DNA from: Methylorubrum sp. B1-46
GTDB lineage: Bacteria > Pseudomonadota > Alphaproteobacteria > Rhizobiales > Beijerinckiaceae
DNA length: 64,000 nt
Assembly (NCBI RefSeq): GCF_021117295.1
Contig: NZ_CP088247.1
Location: 2,991,001 to 3,055,000 of the forward strand
Direction of reading: 5' to 3'
Numbering within the stretch: position 1 is the first letter of the stretch; every line of letters starts with the position of its first letter. Made by a program: the position numbers and the translations under genes. The notes under the pieces are model-generated. The model was given only the letters and a program-made list of their open reading frames with translations, made no database searches and was not told the origin of the DNA. Of the stretch, positions 1 through 10,510 are shown one piece after another.

Positions 1-3000
1 ACCTGAACGGAAACGGCACCCTTGACGCGTTCAACGCCCGGCTCGATTTCGACGCCGGCTCCGAGATCGGCGCCAAGGGCGGCGCCCGCCTCTCGCGCAT
101 CGGCACGGACCGGCGCCTGAGCCTCGATCTGACCTCGCGCATCGAGGGTCTCGTGCCGGGTCCGGCGGCGGCGATCTTCTCCGGCGAGACCAAGCTCGAC
201 GGCGGCATGGCCTTCTCCGATACGGGGTCGTTCCGCATCGACCGGCTCGACCTCGCCTCGCGCACCGCGCGGCTCGGGATCGGCGGCACCCTGACCGCCG
301 ACCGGGTGGCGGATTTCACGATTTCTGCCCGCGCCGTCCCGACCGAGGGCGGCGTCACCAAGGCGGCGGAAGCGGAACTGGAGACCTTGGTTTTCGACGG
401 CAGCCTGAAGGGGCCGCTCTCGTCGCCGCGGGTGAAGGGCAACCTCAAGGCCGCCGGCCTGCGCACGAAGGAATCGTCCCTGGAACGGGTCGAGGCGCTG
501 CTGAGCATCGAGCCGGCCGGCGCCGATCCGAAGGCGCAGCGTTTCGCCGTCACCGCCGATGCGGCGATGGAGGGTCTGCGGCTCGCCGATCCCGCGCTCC
601 GCCGCGCCGTGGGAAGCCGCGCCAAGCTGACCCTGCGCGCCGCCGCGGGCTCGGACGGCGTCCTCGACGTCACGACGCTCACCCTCGATTCCGATACCGC
701 CCGCGCCGCCTATGCCGGCCGCATCGGGCAGAACACGCTGACCGGCACCGTGGAAGCGGCGCTCGCGGATATCGGCGCCTTCTCAGGCGTGGCGGGCCGG
801 ACTCTCGCCGGCCGTCTCGACGCCAAGGCGACCTTGAGCGGCGATCCGGCCCGCAAGGCGCTCTCCGCCGATCTCGACCTGCGCGGCGGCGGCCTCGTCC
901 TCGGCGAGCCGGCCGCCGACCGCCTCGTCGGCCGGGCGCCGACCCTGACGGGGCGCGTGTCGCAGACCTATGACGGCTATGGCTTCGAGCGCCTGCGCTT
1001 CGAGGGGGCCGGGCTCGTCGCGACCCTTCAGGGTCAGGCCAACGCCAAGACCGCCAATGTCGCCGCCCGCGTCGATCTCAAGACCCTCGCGGCCCTCGAC
1101 GAGCGGCTGGCCGGACCGGCGAGCGCCGACGCGCGGCTGACGGGCTCCCTCCTCAAGCCGTCGGTCACCGTCGCGCTGCGCGCGCCGGACGTGAGCGCCA
1201 ACGGCCGCCCGATCCGGGATCTGCGTCTCGATGCGGCGCTGAGCGACCTCCGCGACGCCCTCGACGGAACGCTGCGCATGACCGGCGACATCGCCGGCAA
1301 GCCGCTGCGGGCCGAAGCTCATATCGCCCGGCCGAACCGGAGCGACTACGCCCTCGACCGGCTCACCTTCGCCCTCGGCTCCGTCGCGGCGGACGGGCAG
1401 GCGGTGGTCGATGCCGGAAGCCTTCTGGCGGAGGGCACGCTGAACGTCCGCGCGGGCGATCTCGACGACCTGTCACCGCTCGCGCTCGCGCCCATGGGCG
1501 GCAGCCTCGACGCGGCGGTGACGCTCACTCGCGCAGGCGGACGCCAGGATGCGGCGGTCCGCGCCACGGGGACGAGCCTGCGCTACGACAGTTTCGGCCT
1601 CGCACGGCTCGACGCGGATCTCACCGGCCGCGATCTGCGGGCCCACCCCGTCATCGACGGCCATGCGGCCATCGACCGGCTCGTCGCCGCGGGCCAGAGC
1701 GTCGACACGGTGCGGCTCACCGCCAACGGCACCGCAGCGGCGAGCGACATCACCCTGACCGCCCAGGCCCGTGGCTTTTCTCTCGACGGCGCCGCGCGGC
1801 TGATTCCTGCGGAGCGCACGCGGATCGAGATCGCCCGATTCTCGGCGCAACGCGGCGGCGACCGTCTGGCGCTGGCGGGACCCGCCGCGATCACCCTCGA
1901 TCAAGGCTCTGCCCTGATCGAAGGGCTCGTCGTTGCCGCCGGCGCCGGGCGGATCAGCGTCCAGGGGCGCGCGGGCTCCGAACTCGACCTCAAGCTCGGC
2001 ATCCGCGCCCTGCCGCTGTCGCTCGCACGGATTGCCAGCCCGAGCCTAGCGCTCTCCGGCACGCTGGAGGGCGAGGCCAATCTGCGCGGGCCTGCCGCGC
2101 GGCCGGAGGGGCGCTACGCCCTCAACGTGACCGGCCTCGTCATGCCCGAAACCCGCCGGGCCGGCCTGCCGCCGATCACCGCGCGGGCGAGCGGCCGGCT
2201 CGCCGATGGCGAAGCCAGCATAGACGGCCGGGTCTCGGCCGGGCGGGGCGCCGACGTCACGGTCACCGGCACGGTGCCGGTCGAGGCGGGAGGCGGGCTG
2301 AGCCTGCGCGCCCGCGGCACCCTCGATGCCGCACTCGCCAACTCGATGCTGAGCGTGAGCGGCCAGCGTGTCGCGGGCCGGATCGCCCTCGATGCGGGCG
2401 TGACCGGCACGGTCGCGGCACCGAAGGTCGAAGGCTCGGCCACGCTCTCGGGCGGAAGCCTTACCGATCCCCTCAACGGCATCCGCCTCACCGACATTCA
2501 GGGCCGCGTCACCGGCCGCGGCGACACCCTCGTCATCGAGCGGCTCACCGCCGCGACCCGCAATGGCGGGCGCCTCGCGGTCGATGGGCGCGTCGCTGTC
2601 GAGCCGGCCTCCGGTTTCCCCGGAACGCTCCGCATCACCGCCGATCGGGCCGAGTTGGTGTCGAGCCCGCTGATGACGGCGGTCTCCAGCCTCAACCTCG
2701 CCCTGTCGGGGCCGCTCGCCCGCAAGCCGGTCATCAAGGGCCGGGTTGATGTCGTCTCTATCGACGTTTCGGTGCCCGACCGCCTGCCGGCCACGGTGCA
2801 GCCTCTGCCGGGCATCCGACGGGTCAACGTGACGCCGGAGGTGCGAAAGCGTCTCGCCGAGCGGGCCGAGCGCAAGGCGCAGATCGAGGCGGCGAGCCGC
2901 CGGAAGAAGTCGGCACCGCCCTTCGATGCCAGTCTCGACGTGACCGTGAGCGCGCCGAGCCGCATCTTCGTGCGCGGGCGCGGCATCGATGCGGAGCTCG

Positions 3001-3629
3001 GCGGCGAGTTGCGCGTCACCGGCTCGTCGCGCGATCCGCAGGCCAACGGCGACTTCTCTCTCCGCCGCGGCGTGTTCAGCCTCGGCGGACAGCGCCTCGA
3101 CTTCACCCGCGGCCGGGTGTTCTTCGCGGGCGATCTCGCCCAGCCCGATCTCGACTTCGCCGCGGAAACCAAGGCCGCCGACGTCACCGCCCGCGTCGCG
3201 GTCACCGGCCCGGCCTCGCAGCCGGTCTTCGCGCTCTCGTCCGATCCGAGCCTGCCGCAGGACGAGATTCTCTCGCGGATCCTGTTCAAGAAGGCGGCGG
3301 CCGGACTCTCCCCGTTCCAGGCGCTCCAGCTCGCCCAGGCGGTGGCACAGCTCTCCGGCGGGGGAGGGGGACCGGACGTGTTCGAGTCGGCCCGCAAGGG
3401 TCTCGGCCTCGACAGCCTTGATGTCTCGACGGGTGCGAGCGGCGGTCCGGCCGTCGGCGCCTCGCGCTACATCAACGACCGCATCAGCGTCGGCGTGAAG
3501 GCCGGCGCCAAGCCCGCCGATACCGCTGCGACGATCAATTACGACGTGACGCGGCGGATCAAGCTCAACGGCGAGGCCGGCAGCGACGGCCGCACCTCCG
3601 TCGGCGTCGGCGCCGAGTGGGAGTGGTAG
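1..3629 (+). CDS. tamB: Translocation/assembly module TamB (3' part)
   Basis: The reading frame is open from the first complete codon at base 3, so this is the C-terminal 1208 residues of a longer protein whose start lies outside the window. It is made of long beta-helical repeats rich in Gly, Ala and Asp. It ends with the conserved DUF490/TamB C-terminal domain (about the last 350 residues), including an SLRRGVFSLGGQRLDFTRG segment and a final aromatic VGAEWEW. TamB spans the periplasm from the inner membrane and works with the Omp85 protein TamA in outer-membrane biogenesis and lipid transport. The partner gene would be expected just upstream. Family assignment is firm; the precise role in this organism is inferred. 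Confidence 0.9.
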   Translation, partial: LNGNGTLDAFNARLDFDAGSEIGAKGGARLSRIGTDRRLSLDLTSRIEGLVPGPAAAIFSGETKLDGGMAFSDTGSFRIDRLDLASRTARLGIGGTLTADRVADFTISARAVPTEGGVTKAAEAELETLVFDGSLKGPLSSPRVKGNLKAAGLRTKESSLERVEALLSIEPAGADPKAQRFAVTADAAMEGLRLADPALRRAVGSRAKLTLRAAAGSDGVLDVTTLTLDSDTARAAYAGRIGQNTLTGTVEAALADIGAFSGVAGRTLAGRLDAKATLSGDPARKALSADLDLRGGGLVLGEPAADRLVGRAPTLTGRVSQTYDGYGFERLRFEGAGLVATLQGQANAKTANVAARVDLKTLAALDERLAGPASADARLTGSLLKPSVTVALRAPDVSANGRPIRDLRLDAALSDLRDALDGTLRMTGDIAGKPLRAEAHIARPNRSDYALDRLTFALGSVAADGQAVVDAGSLLAEGTLNVRAGDLDDLSPLALAPMGGSLDAAVTLTRAGGRQDAAVRATGTSLRYDSFGLARLDADLTGRDLRAHPVIDGHAAIDRLVAAGQSVDTVRLTANGTAAASDITLTAQARGFSLDGAARLIPAERTRIEIARFSAQRGGDRLALAGPAAITLDQGSALIEGLVVAAGAGRISVQGRAGSELDLKLGIRALPLSLARIASPSLALSGTLEGEANLRGPAARPEGRYALNVTGLVMPETRRAGLPPITARASGRLADGEASIDGRVSAGRGADVTVTGTVPVEAGGGLSLRARGTLDAALANSMLSVSGQRVAGRIALDAGVTGTVAAPKVEGSATLSGGSLTDPLNGIRLTDIQGRVTGRGDTLVIERLTAATRNGGRLAVDGRVAVEPASGFPGTLRITADRAELVSSPLMTAVSSLNLALSGPLARKPVIKGRVDVVSIDVSVPDRLPATVQPLPGIRRVNVTPEVRKRLAERAERKAQIEAASRRKKSAPPFDASLDVTVSAPSRIFVRGRGIDAELGGELRVTGSSRDPQANGDFSLRRGVFSLGGQRLDFTRGRVFFAGDLAQPDLDFAAETKAADVTARVAVTGPASQPVFALSSDPSLPQDEILSRILFKKAAAGLSPFQALQLAQAVAQLSGGGGGPDVFESARKGLGLDSLDVSTGASGGPAVGASRYINDRISVGVKAGAKPADTAATINYDVTRRIKLNGEAGSDGRTSVGVGAEWEW

Positions 3630-3691
3630 GCGCGGCCGCGGGCACCGGACAGCGAGCGGTATCGACAAGGCAACGGATCGGAGAGATCGGC

Positions 3692-4267
3692 ATGAGGCGA
3701 GGATTCACCTATGCGATCGGGTTGGCGCCGCTTCTGTTCCTCTCCAGTGCGCCGGCGCGCGCCGAGGCGTTCACGGACCCCTCGACCGGCTTCTCGGTGA
3801 CCGTACCTGCCGGGTTCGCCATCCGATCACAGCGGACGGATCCCAATCACGAAATCCTCGTCGATATCGTCAGCGAGACCGGACAGCCGCCTGTGGCGGG
3901 ACGAAGCGAAGCGCTGTGTGCTGCGGGTTTCAGGCGGAACCAACCAGGGGCCGTTTCTTCGCAGGCGGAGTTGAACGCCCTACCGGCGCTTCGCGAGCGG
4001 GTCGCCGAAGCCAGGACGATCCTGGCGGGGCAGGGCCTGCAGACGGAAACGGTCGAGTCGATCAAGAGCAGCGAGTTTGCGGGGTTCGAAGTGATCTCGG
4101 TCCCGACCTCAGGACCGGACCATCGGAATGTCCGGATCTACATGGCAATCATGGATCGTGTGATCGGTCGGATCGACATCGTGTCCGCGACGACGAAGCA
4201 GGCACTACCCGACGCCCTTCCGATGTTTCGCGCGATACGCGACGGCACGCGCCCACCCGCACGATAG
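3692..4267 (+). CDS. Secreted protein of unknown function
   Basis: This 191-residue protein begins with a clear Sec signal peptide (MRRGFTYAIGLAPLLFLSS, cleavage after APARA). The start at 3692 is preferred because GGAGAG lies about 8 bases upstream and the signal peptide begins there; an in-frame start at 3617 would only add a non-hydrophobic leader. The mature part starts with TDPSTGFSVTVPAGF, as in small periplasmic proteins that open with a beta-strand domain. One Cys is seen near residue 71. I do not recognise a family. It follows tamB in the same direction with a 62-base gap, so it could be co-transcribed. Confidence 0.7.
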   Translation: MRRGFTYAIGLAPLLFLSSAPARAEAFTDPSTGFSVTVPAGFAIRSQRTDPNHEILVDIVSETGQPPVAGRSEALCAAGFRRNQPGAVSSQAELNALPALRERVAEARTILAGQGLQTETVESIKSSEFAGFEVISVPTSGPDHRNVRIYMAIMDRVIGRIDIVSATTKQALPDALPMFRAIRDGTRPPAR

Positions 4268-4360
4268 GGGAACTGGGATGTCTGCGTCGCCCTCATCGAA
4301 GCGCCACAGACAAGCGCCCGGCGCCGACACGGCACCGGGCCCCGCGGTTCGTCGGCGCGC

Positions 4361-4855
4361 TCACGGCTCCTTGAAGCCGTAATCCGGCACGCCTTCCTCG
4401 TTGCCGTAATACTTGTAGGGCAGGAACTTGCCCGACATGGCGAGCTTCACCCGGTCGCCCTTGTTGTTGGGCTCGCGCTCCATCGTCATGTTGAAATCGA
4501 TGGCCGACATGATGCCGTCGCCGAACTCCTCCTGGATCAGTTCCTTCCAGGTGGTGCCGTAGACCATCACCAACTCGTAGAAGCGGTAGATCAGCGGGTC
4601 GGTCGGCGGCATCGAGGGGATCGAGCCGCGATAGGGGGCCTCGTTCAACATCCGCTCCTCGGACGGGGACAGCCCGAACAACTCCGCGGCCTTCTTGGCC
4701 TGCGCTTTGGGAAGCTTCATCTGGCCCATGCAGGCGGCGGTGATGAGGATCGGAGAGATACCGCCGATCTCGTCCTGGATATACTTCCAGGTCCAGCCTT
4801 TCTCGCGCTTGATGTCGAGAAGCTTCTCGGTGAGGTCTTCGCGCTTCATGCTCAT
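4361..4855 (-). CDS. cynS: Cyanate hydratase (cyanase)
   Basis: Cyanase decomposes cyanate with bicarbonate to ammonia and CO2 (via carbamate). It detoxifies cyanate and supplies nitrogen. At 164 residues it is close to the 156 of the E. coli enzyme. The N-terminal helical DNA-binding-like domain covers residues 1-80. The C-terminal catalytic domain holds R91 and E94 in YRFYELVMVYG and S117 in FGDGIMSAIDF, matching the catalytic Arg-Glu-Ser triad. The gene diverges from a PAS/AAA+ sigma-54 activator, and a near-perfect -24/-12 promoter lies 150 bases upstream. That suggests inducible sigma-54 control rather than the LysR-type CynR control known from E. coli. No cynT is adjacent, but a beta-carbonic anhydrase lies near 62 kb. 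Confidence 0.97.
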   Translation of the reverse strand: MSMKREDLTEKLLDIKREKGWTWKYIQDEIGGISPILITAACMGQMKLPKAQAKKAAELFGLSPSEERMLNEAPYRGSIPSMPPTDPLIYRFYELVMVYGTTWKELIQEEFGDGIMSAIDFNMTMEREPNNKGDRVKLAMSGKFLPYKYYGNEEGVPDYGFKEP

Positions 4856-5004
4856 CTCCCTGTCGGCGGTCGGCCGTGATGGGTGGCCGTTCGGATGCCT
4901 GGGGGCATGGCGTCCGAACGGCCTGACCGTTCCGGCCGCCTGGGCGGGCCGGACGGCACTGCGATGACGGATGCGACATGGGCTCCGTCATTGTGAGAAC
5001 ATTT

Positions 5005-5020
5005 GGCAAGCGACGTGCCA
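5005..5020 (-). promoter_or_regulatory. Sigma-54 (-24/-12) promoter of cynS
   Basis: Read on the minus strand this is TGGCAC-N5-TTGCC, an excellent match to the RpoN consensus TGGCAC-N5-TTGC(A/T), with the GG and GC dinucleotides at the required spacing. It points toward cynS. The predicted start near 4993 leaves a leader of about 140 bases. A divergent sigma-54 activator gene starts only 110 bases away on the other side. Confidence 0.85.
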
Positions 5021-5077
5021 GACCTCTCTCTGAATAGAAGTCCTGCCAGAACAATGACTTATGCCGGTCTCGCCGAA

Positions 5078-5110
5078 CTACGAAATTTCGTCTACGACGA
5101 ACATTCGTAG
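5078..5110. promoter_or_regulatory. Palindromic putative activator binding sites (UAS) for cynS
   Basis: This 33-base block holds nested inverted repeats. The outer arms are CTACGAA (5078-5084) and TTCGTAG (5104-5110). Inside them lies a perfect 12-base palindrome ACGAAATTTCGT (5080-5091) and a second pair CTACGA (5092-5097)/TCGTAG (5105-5110). The block is centred about 90-110 bases upstream of the predicted cynS transcription start, the usual distance for an enhancer of sigma-54 activators. It also lies just 5' of the activator gene start, so autoregulation is possible. The assignment to the neighbouring activator is inferred. Confidence 0.6.
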
Positions 5111-5130
5111 GATAACTGCGGGATTTCGTC

Positions 5131-7020
<1,890 letters not shown>

Positions 7021-7204
7021 TGGACAGCGGTCGAACCGTCGAACGGACTGCTTCGCAGGGCTGTCATTTGCACCTGCTTCAGTCCCGTTCGATAGGTTGC
7101 GACCGCGCCGCGCACCTCGACCGAGGATCGCTGCTCGCGGCAAACCTCCGTGCCATGAGCCGAGCGATGATTTGAGAGCGAAACCGACACGCAGGCGAGT
7201 AAAC

Positions 7205-8695
7205 GTGGCGCTGCGTCCCACGAGGGGCGTCCTGGTCTTCGCCCTGTCCACGCTTCTCTGCGCCGCCACGAGCCAAGCGGAAGCGCAATCCTCGCTGCCT
7301 CCGTTGCCTCTGCCGCTGGCGCTCCCGCTGACAGGCGCGGGCGGCGATCCGCAGACCGCGGTGGCACAATCCCGGACGTCGGACCAAGTCTCGGTGACGA
7401 ACCAGGGCTCGCTTCAGGATGCTCTCGGTCCCTACGGCGACCCGTTCGGTCTGCGCGCTGTGCTTGCCGGACGCGGCATCACTTACGTCCTGACCTATAT
7501 CGGCGAAGGCTTCTCGAATGCCGCCGGCGGGCTGCGGCGCGGAACGACCTATGGCGGGCGCCTGGACACCGCGCTCGACATCGATCTCGACCGGCTCATC
7601 GGATGGAGCGGCGCCCGCTTCCACACCGACTTCTTCCAGATTCACGGTCATGGTCTGTCGCGGCTTTACGCCAACAACCTGACGACGGTGAGCGGCATCG
7701 AGGCGTTGCCGGCCACCCGCCTGTTCGAATTGTGGATCGAACAGCGCTTCCTCGACGATCGGTTCTCGGTGAAGATCGGGCAGATCTCGGCCGATACCGA
7801 ATTCGCCATCGCCCAGTCGGCAGTGGTGTTCGTCAATGCCGGCTTCGGGTGGCCGAATGTCGGCGCGGTGGTGATGCCGAGCGGTGGGCCGATCTACCCG
7901 CTGGCGACGCCCGCCATTCGCCTGAAATACGAGCCGACGCTCGAACTCTCGTTCCAAGGCGCGCTGTTCAACGGCGATCCGGCGGGGACACCGCCGCCCG
8001 GCGACGATACCGATCCGCAGCGGCGCAACCGCGCCGGCACGAACTTTCGCGTTAACGATCCCGCGCTTCTGATCGGTGAGGTGGCTTACGCCTATCGCAG
8101 CCTGCCGGGCACGGATCACCTGCCCGGAACGGCAACCCTGGGCGGGTGGTATCACTTCGGCCGGTTCGACAGCCCGCGCCTCGACGAGGTGCGAGGGCGT
8201 TTCCTGGCCGATCCCGAGGCCAGCGGCATCGCCCGGCGCTTCCGGGGGGATGCAGGCCTCTACGCTATGCTCGACCAGACCATCTATCGGGAGCCCGGCC
8301 GGGAGAATGCCGGCGCCTCGGCCTTCCTGCGCGTCTCGGCTGTGCCGAGCGACCGCAATCTCATCGATCTCTACGTCGATGCCGGCATCGCCTACCGCGG
8401 CCTCTTCGCCGGGCGCCCCAACGATACGCTGGGGTTCGGCGTCATCCACTCGCGCATCAGCCCGGCCGCCCGCGCCTTTGACCGGGACGCGCGTCTCTTC
8501 GGCGTCGGATCGGGACCGCTGCGCAGCAGCGAGACCGTATTCGAGGCGACCTATCAGGCGGAACTCGTCCCCGGCTTTACCCTCCAGCCTGACCTGCAAT
8601 ACGTCATGCGGCCCGGTGGCGGCCTCGAGGATGCGCGCGGCCGTCGGCTGCGCAACGCCACGGTCATAGGCCTGCGCGCGACCATCAACTACTGA
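7205..8695 (+). CDS. OprB-family carbohydrate-selective porin
   Basis: This is an outer-membrane beta-barrel protein of about 496 residues in the OprB family. A signal peptide (VALRPTRGVLVFALSTLLCA, cleavage near SQAEA) is followed by a Pro-rich linker. The barrel then carries family-typical segments: an early YGDPFGLRAVLAGRG, WSGARFHTDFFQIHG, FSVKIGQISADTEF, and LRATINY ending in an aromatic residue. GTG at 7205 is chosen because it directly precedes the signal peptide and has AGGCGAG upstream; an ATG at 7004 would overlap the activator gene and add 67 non-signal residues. OprB porins pass glucose and other small solutes. Here the substrate is unknown, and a role for cyanate or another anion is only speculation from its neighbours. 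Confidence 0.85.
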   Translation: MALRPTRGVLVFALSTLLCAATSQAEAQSSLPPLPLPLALPLTGAGGDPQTAVAQSRTSDQVSVTNQGSLQDALGPYGDPFGLRAVLAGRGITYVLTYIGEGFSNAAGGLRRGTTYGGRLDTALDIDLDRLIGWSGARFHTDFFQIHGHGLSRLYANNLTTVSGIEALPATRLFELWIEQRFLDDRFSVKIGQISADTEFAIAQSAVVFVNAGFGWPNVGAVVMPSGGPIYPLATPAIRLKYEPTLELSFQGALFNGDPAGTPPPGDDTDPQRRNRAGTNFRVNDPALLIGEVAYAYRSLPGTDHLPGTATLGGWYHFGRFDSPRLDEVRGRFLADPEASGIARRFRGDAGLYAMLDQTIYREPGRENAGASAFLRVSAVPSDRNLIDLYVDAGIAYRGLFAGRPNDTLGFGVIHSRISPAARAFDRDARLFGVGSGPLRSSETVFEATYQAELVPGFTLQPDLQYVMRPGGGLEDARGRRLRNATVIGLRATINY

Positions 8696-8726
8696 CGACG
8701 GCGACCGGAACCCCATTGGCCGCCTG

Positions 8727-9785
8727 TTACGGCCGCGGCGGCTCGGATCCGATCGGCAGATAAGCGGGCCCTTCGGCCCCGTCATCGTCGAGGGACTCCA
8801 TGAAGGCGATGAGGTCGGCCTTCTCCCGCGCCGAGAGATGGAGCGGACGGATGTCGCGGGAGCGGCTGGGCCGATCGATGCCGCCGCGGTCATAGAGATC
8901 GACCACCTCGGCCAGCGTGGTCAGCGATCCGTCATGCATATAGGGCGGCCGGCGCGCGACGTTGCGCAGGGTCGGTGTCTTGAAGGCGTGGCGCAAAGCC
9001 GTCGAGTTCGGAAAGAACTTCCCTCGGCCGATCGCCCCCTCTCCTGCGACGCCGATGTCGTGGAACGAGCCATCGGTGAAGTTCCAGCTCGAATGGCACG
9101 CCGCGCAATTGGCTTTGCCGTTGAAGAGGTCGAAGCCGCGTTTGGCCGCGGCACCGAGCGCTTGCGCATCGCCTTCCACCCAGCGGTCGAACGGTGCCGG
9201 GCCGGAGACGATCAGGCGCTGAAACGTGGCGAGCGCCTGTTCAATCCGCGCCTGCGTCACCGGTCCGCCTTCCGCAACGGGTTCGGGAAACGCCTTCGCG
9301 AAGGCCGCGACATAGTTCGGATCGGCCGACAGACGCCGGACCATCTCCGCGGGCGGCATGTTCATGTTGCCGGAAGCGGTCAGCGGCAAACGGGCCACCG
9401 TCTCGAGACCGCGGAACTTGCCGTCCCACCCGAAGATCGTCTCGGTCCACGCGACGTTCAACAGCGTCGGCGTGCGGAATTCCATGACGCCGCCGTCGTT
9501 GCGCGGCGCGCGCGGGTTCGAGTCGGTCCAATCCTTTCCGGGGATGTGGCAGGTGGCGCAGGTTCGGTCGCCGTCCCGGGACAGGGCCGGCTCGAAGAAC
9601 AGGGTGCGGCCCAGTTCGGCCTTGGCGGCCTGGAACGGATTGTCATCGGGAAACGGAATCGACAGCGGTCGCCGGTACTCGGCAAACGCGGCCGTTCGGT
9701 CGGGCTCGCCGTTCGTCGCGACCGCCAAGCCTCCCAGCAGAATCGATAGGAGGGCCGCCGCGCCCCCCACGATTTTCCAAGCCAT
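8727..9785 (-). CDS. Di-heme cytochrome c peroxidase / MauG-family protein
   Basis: This 352-residue periplasmic protein has an N-terminal signal or anchor segment (residues 1-23) and two c-type heme motifs, CATCH at 76-80 and CAACH at 227-231. That spacing is typical of bacterial di-heme cytochrome c peroxidases and MauG-like enzymes. Segments such as FRTPTLLNVAWTETIFGWDG and FKTPTLRNVARRPPYMHDGS are family hallmarks. It would reduce peroxide or carry out an oxidative modification using electrons from small c cytochromes or cupredoxins. A cupredoxin gene lies 170 bases upstream on the same strand and is a plausible electron partner. It converges with the porin gene. Peroxidase versus MauG-type function cannot be settled from sequence alone. 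Confidence 0.92.
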   Translation of the reverse strand: MAWKIVGGAAALLSILLGGLAVATNGEPDRTAAFAEYRRPLSIPFPDDNPFQAAKAELGRTLFFEPALSRDGDRTCATCHIPGKDWTDSNPRAPRNDGGVMEFRTPTLLNVAWTETIFGWDGKFRGLETVARLPLTASGNMNMPPAEMVRRLSADPNYVAAFAKAFPEPVAEGGPVTQARIEQALATFQRLIVSGPAPFDRWVEGDAQALGAAAKRGFDLFNGKANCAACHSSWNFTDGSFHDIGVAGEGAIGRGKFFPNSTALRHAFKTPTLRNVARRPPYMHDGSLTTLAEVVDLYDRGGIDRPSRSRDIRPLHLSAREKADLIAFMESLDDDGAEGPAYLPIGSEPPRP

Positions 9786-9955
9786 TCCAACCTCGATGGG
9801 AGCGAGCTTCGTGGCTTTGGCTTAATTCCTCGTTAACGTACGCCGACAACGCTGCCATGGCAGAGGATATTCATGGCAGATTTACGCTGGGTCAACGACG
9901 AATTTCGTTCCGATCGCAATGTATTCGAACATTAAAATCAATTTATGACGCAGAT

Positions 9956-10327
9956 TCACTTGACGGAAACGGTAAGTTTCATTTTCGGGTGGATACCGCA
10001 CAAGATTGTGAAGTGGCCCGACTTGGGGAAGCGAACGACCGTCCTGCTTCCGGGGAGCTGTTCACCGGTGTCGAAGCTGAAGTCCGGGCTTTCGAGATAG
10101 GCGTGGTGCACAAGCTCTCCATCGTCGTTGACGATCGCGATGGCTTCGCCGGCCTGCACCGAGATGGCACCGGGGGCGAAGGCACGGCCCTTCTGAGTCA
10201 CTCTGAGGGAGATGGTGTCGCCGGCGAGCGCCAGGGCTGCGCCGGATGCGGTGAGGGATGCGAGCAGCAGGGCCGAGCCCGCACGCCGCCGGTTGACCGC
10301 GCCCTTGTGCCGGCACGTGTCGCTCAT
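9956..10327 (-). CDS. Cupredoxin (plastocyanin/methylamine-utilization-like) protein
   Basis: This 123-residue secreted blue-copper-type protein has a signal peptide at residues 1-35 (RRRAGSALLLASL, cleavage near ALALAG). The cupredoxin fold follows, with copper ligands H74 or H75 (LVHHAYLES), C110, H113 and M116 (LCGIHPKMK). The start at 10327 has a strong ribosome site, AAGGGGGTGAGC, directly before ATG; an upstream in-frame ATG (10354) lacks one. Proteins of this type are often labelled methylamine utilization protein but lie outside true mau operons. It precedes the di-heme peroxidase on the same strand and diverges from a GGDEF-EAL gene, which suggests a small redox module. Confidence 0.85.
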   Translation of the reverse strand: MSDTCRHKGAVNRRRAGSALLLASLTASGAALALAGDTISLRVTQKGRAFAPGAISVQAGEAIAIVNDDGELVHHAYLESPDFSFDTGEQLPGSRTVVRFPKSGHFTILCGIHPKMKLTVSVK

Positions 10328-10510
10328 GCTCACCCCCTTTTTCAGAGTCCGCATCTGCGTGCTCGTCTTTGCCTAATAAGCATTCGTGAGGTTGCATTCG
10401 CATTAACGCAATCTCTGAATTTCCCGGCTACCTTTTGGCGAGACGGATGCGTTGTAAATTGCCTTAACGTTTGTCGGACATGCTGGGCGCGAGAAGTGAA
10501 CGGTTGCTCG

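Noticed and set aside
2046..3668. Long minus-strand open frame (540 codons) opposite tamB
   Set aside because: Arg/Gly/Ala/Asp-rich low-complexity translation with no domain; it is a GC-driven shadow of tamB.
7079..8893. Minus-strand frame of 604 codons across the porin gene
   Set aside because: Overlaps the whole OprB gene and has no recognisable domain; a high-GC artefact.
9956..10327. True methylamine utilization (mau) gene
   Set aside because: No other mau genes are nearby; the name reflects a broad cupredoxin family.
9857..10510. N-terminal extension of the GGDEF-EAL protein
   Set aside because: Lies antisense to the cupredoxin gene, has no domain, and the first transmembrane helix fits a start at 10511.
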